DNA of 5,088 nt from contig JAAZKL010000244.1 in NCBI GenBank assembly GCA_012799845.1, positions 1 through 5,088 on the forward strand. The letters run 5' to 3'. Each line of letters opens with the position of its first letter. Position 1 is the stretch's first letter. The notes below the pieces were generated by a model. It saw nothing but the letters and a program-made list of their open reading frames with translations. It did no database searches and was not told the DNA's origin. The DNA comes from Clostridiaceae bacterium. GTDB taxonomy: Bacteria > Bacillota > Clostridia > Acetivibrionales > DTU013. The position numbers were made by a program, and so were the translations under genes. Of this stretch, positions 1 to 4,571 are shown one piece after another.

Positions 1-683
1 AGCGGGATCAGATATATGCTTGTCAGGTTGAACAGTTCACGTATATTGTAACCTTGTATACTGCCCCCTGCTGCATAGGTTTTTGCGTAATTTTCTGCGA
101 ATTTCATCAGTACTGGCGTCGTTATCGACTCATTCGCATGATGGGAAGCGTTATAGGAAACCTCCCTCGATCCGGTTCCAAGCCTGATGTAATAAAGTTC
201 CCTGCCCATCACGCTCTTGCCGATGGACCCTGTCTCAAGGAACGGGTACCTGGCTTTCAGCCCCTGTATCTGCCTCTGCACGATTTCGTATGTGGGGGCC
301 ACATCGAGCGTCACAACATCAATGCCGTATGGTATCACGAGCCGCTGCCCGACTCTTATCATATCGGGGTCGATCCCCGGGTTCGCAGTGATGATGGCAT
401 CCACCGTGGTGTAATAGGCTCGCGCTATCCGGTACAGAGTGTCTCCGAGACGAACGGTGTATGTATCATATCCGCGGAGCAGCCGGTCGAGCACGGCCCA
501 TGTCGCAGGCCCGACTATCCCGTCTGCAGCCAGTGAGTTGTTTGCCTGGAAGGCGGTGACGGCCTGATATGTCCTTGTGCCGAATATCCCGTCCACCGGT
601 CCGGCGTTATACCCTATCCTGTTCAGAAGGCTTTGTACCAGCCTGACATCAGGTCCTGTCGACCCGAGAGAGATCGTCTGCAT
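1..683 (-). CDS. Peptidoglycan-binding/LysM/M14 zinc peptidase, probable gamma-D-glutamyl-diaminopimelate endopeptidase (3' end cut by window)
   Basis: Reading the minus strand from ATG at 683-681 gives 227 codons, open to the window edge. Residues about 7-66 form a PG_binding_1 domain (GSTGPDVRLVQSLLNRIGY, then VDGIFGTRTYQAV and DGIVGPATW). Residues about 75-118 form one LysM domain (YTVRLGDTLYRIA through IRVGQRLVIP). From about 130 an M14 (carboxypeptidase A-like) fold begins, with IGKSVMGRELYYIRLG and the zinc motif HHANE, where H182 and E185 fit the HxxE ligands. The third histidine ligand and catalytic Glu would lie beyond the window. This architecture matches the Bacillus sphaericus endopeptidase I type, which cuts the gamma-D-Glu-diaminopimelate bond of peptidoglycan stem peptides and is sporulation-linked. 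No signal peptide is visible, which fits a mother-cell or spore-associated enzyme. An in-frame TAA eight codons upstream leaves this ATG as the clear start; the ribosome site (GGAAGAGG, 13 nt away) is poorly spaced. The gene is divergent from the kinase. Family assignment is strong; exact bond specificity is inferred. Confidence 0.92.
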   Translation of the reverse strand, partial: MQTISLGSTGPDVRLVQSLLNRIGYNAGPVDGIFGTRTYQAVTAFQANNSLAADGIVGPATWAVLDRLLRGYDTYTVRLGDTLYRIARAYYTTVDAIITANPGIDPDMIRVGQRLVIPYGIDVVTLDVAPTYEIVQRQIQGLKARYPFLETGSIGKSVMGRELYYIRLGTGSREVSYNASHHANESITTPVLMKFAENYAKTYAAGGSIQGYNIRELFNLTSIYLIP

Positions 684-812
684 GAAAAAACACCAGCCTC
701 TTCCTTATACTTAATCAGATCCTGATATGATGGATGCCGGCATGTTCCGGATATCGCTATCCTGAATGCCACTATCATTATATTGTGTATGCCCTCAGAT
801 GTGTTACGGATA

Positions 813-841
813 TTGATGTTTGAAAGTATATGGTATACAAT
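813..841 (+). promoter_or_regulatory. Candidate SigA-type promoter of the kinase-regulator operon
   Basis: TTGATG (813-818) and TACAAT (836-841) are separated by 17 bp and match the vegetative consensus at 4/6 and 5/6 positions. Transcription would start near 848, giving a leader of about 28 nt before the ATG at 876. The dyad GTATA-TGG-TATAC (826-838) lies in the spacer and overlaps the -10 box. Prediction is from consensus only. Confidence 0.45.
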
Positions 842-865
842 CAAAAAAACAGTCTGTTGCCGGCC

Positions 866-870
866 GGAGG
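866..870 (+). promoter_or_regulatory. Ribosome binding site deciding the kinase start
   Basis: GGAGG lies 5 nt before ATG 876. The open frame continues upstream to a TTG at 783, but that start has no comparable ribosome site and would precede the predicted promoter. The 31 extra residues also match no domain, so the ATG at 876 is preferred. Confidence 0.75.
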
Positions 871-875
871 AAGCC

Positions 876-2645
876 ATGGACGATAAAGGCAGTATGTATA
901 ATAAAGATAATATGGACAATGACGGTTGCAGGGATGCGCTCCAGCAGAATTCGAAGTTCCTCACCACTTTGCTGGAAGTGTCAAATCTCGTTACATCGAC
1001 TATGGAACTGAGACCCCTGCTTGAGGCTATCCTGGACAAACTCAGGACGATCATCGAATACAGGGACGCCAAGATATTTATAGCCAAAGGGGACCGTGTC
1101 AGCGTGATAGCCCACAGATCCAAGCTCAAGCCCGACCAGGAACGGACCTATTCACTGCCCCTGGAAAAGGAACTGCTGAGGAATCCTGTGGTCATCGATG
1201 ATTTGTTGTCGGATGACGAACTGACGGTCACATTCAGGGAAAACATGCGGGACTACATGGATACCATTTTCAGGGACGCAAGGTGCTGGATGAGCCTGCC
1301 CATGGTTTACAAAGACACCGTCATAGGCATCATGACGCTGGATCACACCGAGCCGGGCTATTACAAGGATTATCATGTGGAGCTTGGAGCGGCTTTCGCT
1401 AACCAGGCTGCCATCGAATATGAGAACGCAAAGCTGTATGACGAAGTCAAGAAAAGGCTGCAGGAAAACGAGCAGAGAAGGCGTGTGGCCGAAGGCCTGA
1501 AAGATATAATGCGGGCGCTTAATTCAAACAGGTCGCTGGAGGATATACTGGGATTCATCATAAGGCAGGCGGTCAGGCTGCTGCATGCAGATGCGGCGGC
1601 GCTGTTCAGGCTGGACAGCGGGACCGGGCTCATGTACCTGGTCGCATCCCATGGACTGCCCCACATGGAGAGCCTGGTGAATGACATGGGCTTCAGGGCT
1701 CCGATACTGCAAAAGGCTTTTGACGGGAGGCGGCCTGTTGTCAGGACCGATCCTTCTGAAATAAACGGGCCGTATTATGACAACCCATTCATGGATGCGC
1801 ATCTGAAATGGCTCCGTGACAACTGCTGCAAGATGACCGCCGTTCCCCTGATATGCAGGGATGAGGTTTATGGCGGGATAACGCTGTATTTCAAGTGCGA
1901 CGGCGATGGTTTGGACAGGGATGTCTCAAATGAGGACCTGACTCTTGCCATGTCATTTGCGGACCAGGCCGCCCTGGCTATCGACAACACGAGGCTGAAG
2001 AAACAGGCTGAGGAAACAGCTGTTATGGCTGAGAGGAACCGGCTGGCGCGTGATCTCCACGATGCGGTCACACAGACATTGTTTTCCGCCAGCCTGATTG
2101 CCGAGGTGGTCCCCAGGATATGGGAGCGAAACAGGGACGAGGGGATGAAGAGGCTGGATGAACTTAAGCAACTTACGCGTGGCGCACTGGCTGAGATGCG
2201 GACGCTCCTTTTTGAGCTGCGGCCGGCAACGCTTGCGGAGGCGCCTATAGAGGAACTGCTCAGGCAGTTGTGCGAAGCGGCGACCGGCAGAGCGCGCATC
2301 CCTGTAAAGCTTGATATAAAGGCAGCTGCAAAGCTGCCCGGCGATGTGAAGATAGTGTTTTATCGTGTTGCCCAGGAGGCGCTGAATAACATAGCCAAGC
2401 ACTCCGGTGCGAAGAATGCAGTGGTCGGGCTAAATATAAACCACGATCCGAATCTGGGGATCATCGTTGCCTCGCTTCGTGTCACCGACGACGGAAAGGG
2501 TTTTGAACCTCAGAACATCGATTCCGGACGGTTTGGCCTGAGTATAATGAAGGAGCGGGCCGAGTCGGCAGGAGCAAGGTTTTCTGTTTCATCAAAACCG
2601 GGATGCGGCACGAAGGTGGAACTGGAATGGGTCGGTAGTGCATGA
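876..2645 (+). CDS. Soluble GAF-GAF sensor histidine kinase, NarL/DegS-type (HisKA_3)
   Basis: The 589-residue protein is a two-component sensor kinase that should autophosphorylate on histidine and pass the phosphate to the regulator encoded next. Two GAF domains are likely at about 43-185 and 215-373; each ends in the typical helix (FANQAAIEYENAKLY and FADQAALAIDNTRL). A charged, probably coiled-coil linker (about 186-212) joins them, and a second one (about 371-390) leads into the HisKA_3 dimerisation domain, whose H box ERNRLARDLHDAVTQTLF carries the phospho-acceptor H395. The HATPase_c domain has the N box EALNNIAKH (501-509), the G1 box DDGKGF (538-543), the G2 box GRFGL (551-555) and a terminal GCGTKVEL. 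No transmembrane segment or signal peptide is visible, so it should sense a cytosolic signal. GAF1 has one cysteine (C137) and GAF2 several (C317, C318, C327, C341), but no recognised haem or Fe-S motif, so the ligand is unknown. The gene ends 45 nt before the regulator. Confidence 0.95.
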   Translation: MDDKGSMYNKDNMDNDGCRDALQQNSKFLTTLLEVSNLVTSTMELRPLLEAILDKLRTIIEYRDAKIFIAKGDRVSVIAHRSKLKPDQERTYSLPLEKELLRNPVVIDDLLSDDELTVTFRENMRDYMDTIFRDARCWMSLPMVYKDTVIGIMTLDHTEPGYYKDYHVELGAAFANQAAIEYENAKLYDEVKKRLQENEQRRRVAEGLKDIMRALNSNRSLEDILGFIIRQAVRLLHADAAALFRLDSGTGLMYLVASHGLPHMESLVNDMGFRAPILQKAFDGRRPVVRTDPSEINGPYYDNPFMDAHLKWLRDNCCKMTAVPLICRDEVYGGITLYFKCDGDGLDRDVSNEDLTLAMSFADQAALAIDNTRLKKQAEETAVMAERNRLARDLHDAVTQTLFSASLIAEVVPRIWERNRDEGMKRLDELKQLTRGALAEMRTLLFELRPATLAEAPIEELLRQLCEAATGRARIPVKLDIKAAAKLPGDVKIVFYRVAQEALNNIAKHSGAKNAVVGLNINHDPNLGIIVASLRVTDDGKGFEPQNIDSGRFGLSIMKERAESAGARFSVSSKPGCGTKVELEWVGSA

Positions 2646-2675
2646 GTATATAATATCTGTTTTTGGTGTTGTTGA

Positions 2676-2682
2676 AAGGTGG
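2676..2682 (+). promoter_or_regulatory. Ribosome binding site deciding the regulator start
   Basis: AAGGTGG sits 8 nt before ATG 2691. A GTG at 2679 is in frame four codons upstream but lies inside this Shine-Dalgarno sequence, so the ATG is the better start. Confidence 0.7.
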
Positions 2683-2690
2683 GCGGTAAT

Positions 2691-3344
2691 ATGTGCGACA
2701 ATAAAGTGAGCGACGGGAAGATCAGGATAGTCATCGTGGATGATCACAATGTTGTAAGGAGTGGATTGGGCGCATTCCTGCAGGTGTTTGACGACTTTGA
2801 ACTGGTCGGGGAGGCAGCTGATGGATGGGAGGCTGTGGAAATATGTGAAGCTCTTCATCCCGACGTAGTGCTGATGGACCTCGTGATGCCTGTAATGGAC
2901 GGCGCGCAGGCTACCAAAGAAATCAGGGAGCGTTTTGAGGATATACAGGTGATCGTGCTCACAAGTTTCAAAGAGGACGAGCTGATCGAAGGGGCTCTCC
3001 AGGCGGGAGCTATAGGTTATCTGCTGAAGAATGTCTCGGCAGACGAGCTTGCCGACGCGATACGCAAAGCGCATGCAGGCAAGCCAACATTGTCGCCGGA
3101 AGCGACACAGGTGCTGATAAAAGCGACGGGGCGCAAAAAGGAGTCTTATGCCAACGAACTTACCGCCAGGGAGAAGGAAGTGCTCAAAATGATGGCTGAG
3201 GGTCTGAGTAATCCCGAGATCGCAAAGAAGCTTTTCGTAAGCAGGTCGACAGTGAAGTTCCATGTCAGCAGCATTTTGTCCAAGCTTGAGGTTTCGAGCA
3301 GGACTGAGGCTGTATCAAAGGCGCTTCAGCACAAGCTCATATGA
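2691..3344 (+). CDS. NarL/FixJ-family response regulator with LuxR-type HTH
   Basis: The 217-residue DNA-binding response regulator is the expected partner of the HisKA_3 kinase just upstream; this kinase type pairs with NarL-type regulators. The receiver (about 11-126) has the acidic pocket D17-D18, phospho-acceptor D63 in VVLMDLVMPVMDG, the conserved switch T91 and K113 in YLLKN. A linker of about 25 residues (to about 155) leads into a LuxR-type HTH at about 156-214: LTAREKEVLKMMAEGLSNPE, then IAKKLFVSRSTVKFHVSSIL as the HTH core, ending LEVSSRTEAV. Length and all key residues are normal for the family. It is probably cotranscribed with the kinase, because the 45-bp gap has no convincing promoter (a TATAAT at 2649 lacks a -35 box). 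Its stop codon is also the first bases of the tandem array that follows. The target genes are unknown; neighbouring promoters and autoregulation are the obvious candidates. Confidence 0.96.
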   Translation: MCDNKVSDGKIRIVIVDDHNVVRSGLGAFLQVFDDFELVGEAADGWEAVEICEALHPDVVLMDLVMPVMDGAQATKEIRERFEDIQVIVLTSFKEDELIEGALQAGAIGYLLKNVSADELADAIRKAHAGKPTLSPEATQVLIKATGRKKESYANELTAREKEVLKMMAEGLSNPEIAKKLFVSRSTVKFHVSSILSKLEVSSRTEAVSKALQHKLI

Positions 3345-3588
3345 CACGGAAGCCTCGGACACGCTGACACACGGAAGCGCGGATACGCTGACACAATGGC
3401 CCCGGAACTGGCGCAGGGGCTCCGGACTGGCACAGCGGCCTCGGACTTGGTACAATGCTCAGAGGCTGACGCAGGACCTTCGGACCAGCACAGCGACCCC
3501 GGACTGACATAGAGCCTCCGGATCGACACAGGGATCCCGAGGCTGACATGGCGGATGAATATCCGGGCCTGGCGCAGCGAGTTTCACT
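3342..3588. repeat. GC-rich degenerate tandem array, about 12 units of 18-26 bp
   Basis: Units begin at about 3342, 3365, 3389, 3409, 3428, 3448, 3467, 3487, 3505, 3524, 3544 and 3570. Most start TGRC, and the rough consensus is TGRCACAGNGGCCTCGGAC. Most units are 19-20 bp; the first two and the eleventh are 23-26 bp. The first unit starts with the TGA stop of the response regulator. The unit length is not a multiple of three and varies, so open frames across the array are not credible genes. There are no conserved-repeat/unique-spacer alternations, so it is not CRISPR. Being upstream of the 3655-3696 terminator, it is probably transcribed as 3' UTR of the kinase-regulator mRNA. Function unknown. 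Confidence 0.8.
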
Positions 3589-3595
3589 TTAATAT

Positions 3596-3640
3596 ACTCC
3601 TATAAACACCTGGCCACCTGGCCAGGTCCACATACTGACC
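3596..3640. repeat. Left copy of the CTGGCCAGGT block (direct repeat with 4359-4401)
   Basis: This block shares with 4359-4401, in the same order, ACTCCT (3596-3601), then TGGCCACCTGGCCAGGT (3611-3627; 15 of 17 bases match 4375-4391), then ACTGA (3634-3638). One base differs in the first spacer and three in the second. The left copy contains the perfect 12-bp palindrome ACCTGGCCAGGT (3616-3627), preceded by a direct ACCTGGCC repeat (3608-3615). Another perfect palindrome, TTCTGGCCAGAA (3641-3652), follows at once. Confidence 0.7.
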
Positions 3641-3654
3641 TTCTGGCCAGAAAT

Positions 3655-3696
3655 AATCCCCCCATGTGAATGAAGCATGGAAGGGGATTTTCTATT
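3655..3696 (+). terminator. Rho-independent terminator after the kinase-regulator unit
   Basis: AATCCCC (3655-3661) pairs with GGGGATT (3683-3689), and CCATG (3662-3666) pairs with CATGG (3676-3680). The arms have an AA bulge on the 3' side and a 9-nt loop, and are followed by a T-rich tract TTTTCTATT. It should end transcripts coming through the array from the regulator gene, about 310 nt past its stop codon, and so separates the orphan receiver into its own unit. A role as a leader attenuator of the receiver gene is the alternative. Confidence 0.72.
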
Positions 3697-3724
3697 ACAA
3701 TTATTGTTATACCTGATAAAATTG

Positions 3725-3739
3725 CAGGCATACTGCCTG
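3725..3739. promoter_or_regulatory. Short dyad before the orphan receiver gene
   Basis: CAGGCA-TAC-TGCCTG is a perfect 6-bp inverted repeat directly abutting the ribosome site (AAGGGGTGGG, 3741-3750) of the receiver gene. It could be a small operator or an RNA hairpin affecting translation. A hexamer pair TTACAA/TAAAAT with a 16-bp spacer upstream (3695-3722) is a weak promoter candidate. Function is inferred from position only. Confidence 0.3.
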
Positions 3740-3753
3740 AAAGGGGTGGGATC

Positions 3754-4104
3754 ATGAAGATACTGATCGCAGATGACCAGGCTGATGTGCTTAATGCCCT
3801 GAAAGTCCTGCTTGAGCAGCAGGACGGGCATTTCATAATAGATGAGGCGGAAGATATGAACAGCCTTCTAACAAAGGTGGAAGAAATGAAACCTGATATT
3901 CTGTTGCTTGACTGGGAGTTGTCGAACCGTGACATGGCTGATGTTGTTCCCGAGATAAGGAGGCTGGCCAAGGATATCCGCATAGTCGCAATGAGTGTCA
4001 GCCCTGAAGCTGAGAGCATGGCAAAGTATGCGGGCGCCGATGCTTTTGTCAGCAAAGGGGATAACTCTGACATGCTGCTTTCTGTCATTTGTATGATCAG
4101 ATGA
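3754..4104 (+). CDS. Stand-alone receiver-domain protein (orphan single-domain response regulator)
   Basis: The 116-residue protein is a complete receiver and nothing else. It has the acidic pair D7-D8 (MKILIADDQ), phospho-acceptor D53 in ILLLDWEL, S81 at the Thr/Ser switch site (IVAMS) and K101 in FVSKGD. It should accept phosphate from a histidine kinase, or act as a CheY/Spo0F-like relay, sink or protein-binding switch. No DNA-binding domain follows: the frame stops in an inverted repeat and no HTH remnant is visible. Oddities are the missing proline after the phospho-site (LSNRD rather than the usual LPxxD/G) and Gly instead of Pro after the lysine. The VSKGD signature resembles NarL-type receivers, so it may descend from a full regulator that lost its output domain. 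The start is chosen for AAGGGGTGGG just upstream; an in-frame ATG at 3670 lies in the terminator loop and is unlikely. The kinase upstream is the nearest possible donor. Confidence 0.9.
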   Translation: MKILIADDQADVLNALKVLLEQQDGHFIIDEAEDMNSLLTKVEEMKPDILLLDWELSNRDMADVVPEIRRLAKDIRIVAMSVSPEAESMAKYAGADAFVSKGDNSDMLLSVICMIR

Positions 4105-4109
4105 TCATA
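4092..4109. repeat. Perfect inverted repeat over the receiver gene's stop codon
   Basis: TATGATCA and TGATCATA form 8-bp arms separated by GA, with the TGA stop inside the right arm. No T tract follows, so it is not a typical terminator. It may be a protein-binding dyad or a 3'-end stabilising hairpin. Confidence 0.5.
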
Positions 4110-4133
4110 AGTATTTAGAAGGTTATGAATATT

Positions 4134-4349
4134 TGGATAGCATCAGTGTTCCAGATAGTTATCAGTGTTTTGGATTATTATAACTGTAATTGGATTATTA
4201 TCACTAGGATTGGATCATTATCACTACGGTCGGATAATTATTACTATGGTCGGATCATTGTCACTATAGTTGGATGATTATTACTATGATCGGAATATTA
4301 ACTCTATGGTCGGATAATATCAGCATGAACAGATCATGACCGGTACTAC
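4134..4349. repeat. AT-rich tandem array with an exact 20-bp period, about 11 units
   Basis: Units start at 4134, 4152, 4171, 4191, 4211, 4231, 4251, 4271, 4291, 4311 and 4330. The starts from 4171 to 4311 are exactly 20 bp apart; the outer units are 18-19 bp and more diverged. The core consensus is YGGATNATTATYACTATGGT, and neighbouring core units differ at about three to seven positions. There is no open frame with coding character and no spacer pattern like CRISPR. The near two-helical-turn period places each motif on the same face of the DNA, as in iterons or cooperative operator arrays. It fills most of the gap between the receiver and sigma factor genes. Function unknown. Confidence 0.88.
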
Positions 4350-4350
4350 C

Positions 4351-4372
4351 AGGAGATCACTCCTTTATTCTT
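4351..4372 (+). terminator. Weak terminator-like hairpin after the second array
   Basis: AGGAG (4351-4355) and CTCCT (4360-4364) flank a 4-nt ATCA loop and are followed by TTATTCTT. The 5-bp stem is short, so this is only a candidate end for the receiver transcript. The left arm is absent at the corresponding left copy of the block (before 3596). Confidence 0.28.
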
Positions 4373-4401
4373 ACTGGCCTTCTGGCCAGGTGGAACTGAA
4401 C
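4359..4401. repeat. Right copy of the CTGGCCAGGT block
   Basis: This is the partner of 3596-3640: ACTCCT (4359-4364), TGGCCTTCTGGCCAGGT (4375-4391) and ACTGA (4395-4399), in the same order and nearly the same spacing. Its core CTGGCCAG is palindromic, and the two TGGCC cores are 8 bp apart in both copies. It follows the AT-rich array by about 9 bp, just as the left copy follows the GC-rich array by about 8 bp. The AGGTGG at 4388-4393 could also serve as ribosome site for the small ORF downstream. Confidence 0.7.
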
Positions 4402-4403
4402 AG

Positions 4404-4499
4404 ATGACCGGCATAACAACTGAACATCCGGACTGCCTGAAATCCGTCCTGCTGGCTGATGCAGCGCAGATAAAGGACAAATATAATAAGATTAGTTAA
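4404..4499 (+). CDS. Possible 31-residue small protein or leader peptide
   Basis: ATG 4404 opens 31 codons ending in TAA at 4497-4499, starting MTGITTEHPDCLKSVLL and ending in a Lys/Asp-rich tail (KDKYNKIS). AGGTGG lies 10 nt upstream, a little far but similar to the AAGGTGG used by the response regulator. No family is recognised. The TATAAT box proposed for the sigma gene lies within it, so it may be a chance ORF in a promoter region. It ends 72 nt before the sigma factor start. Confidence 0.25.
   Translation: MTGITTEHPDCLKSVLLADAAQIKDKYNKIS
4482..4487 (+). promoter_or_regulatory. Candidate -10 box upstream of the sigma factor gene
   Basis: A perfect TATAAT occurs 85 nt before the sigma factor ATG, in an AT-rich stretch. 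The -35 region is poor (CTGATG at 4456-4461 would give a 20-bp spacer), so activator dependence or a chance match are both possible. The leader that would be transcribed contains the small dyad GCTGA-A-TCAGC (4525-4535). Confidence 0.35.
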
Positions 4500-4571
4500 A
4501 AAAATAACAACACACGCTAACACGGCTGAATCAGCTGGCAAAGCGAATCTGATCGATTGGGGGTTGGATAT

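Noticed and set aside
54..536. Plus-strand open frame of 160 codons opposite the peptidase
   Set aside because: The minus strand carries PG_binding_1, LysM and M14 domains in one frame, so this is antisense noise.
783..875. TTG-initiated N-terminal extension of the kinase
   Set aside because: The GGAGG-ATG at 876 is far better, and the extension would cover the predicted promoter.
2649..2654. TATAAT as an internal promoter for the response regulator
   Set aside because: No -35-like hexamer at 16-18 bp upstream (AATGGG at 17 bp), and the short gap fits cotranscription with the kinase.
2592..3263. Long minus-strand open frame (223 codons) opposite the response regulator
   Set aside because: The plus strand encodes a complete response regulator with all key residues; the antisense product has no recognisable domain.
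3262..3507. Plus-strand open frame across the end of the regulator gene and the GC-rich array
   Set aside because: It overlaps the HTH of the regulator out of frame and then reads the array, whose units are not multiples of three; no ribosome site and no family resemblance.
3326..3549. Minus-strand open frames over the GC-rich array (67 and 70 codons)
   Set aside because: Low-complexity Ser/Arg/Cys/Pro-rich translations are a by-product of GC-rich repeats lacking stops; no plausible start signals.
3342..4349. CRISPR array
   Set aside because: The repeats are contiguous with no unique spacers, units of about 20 bp are too short and too diverged, and there are no cas genes.
3596..4401. Mobile element bounded by the two direct copies of the CTGGCCAGGT block
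   Set aside because: No transposase, integrase or terminal inverted repeats lie between the copies, and each copy follows its own array, which fits module duplication better. Recombination between the copies remains possible.
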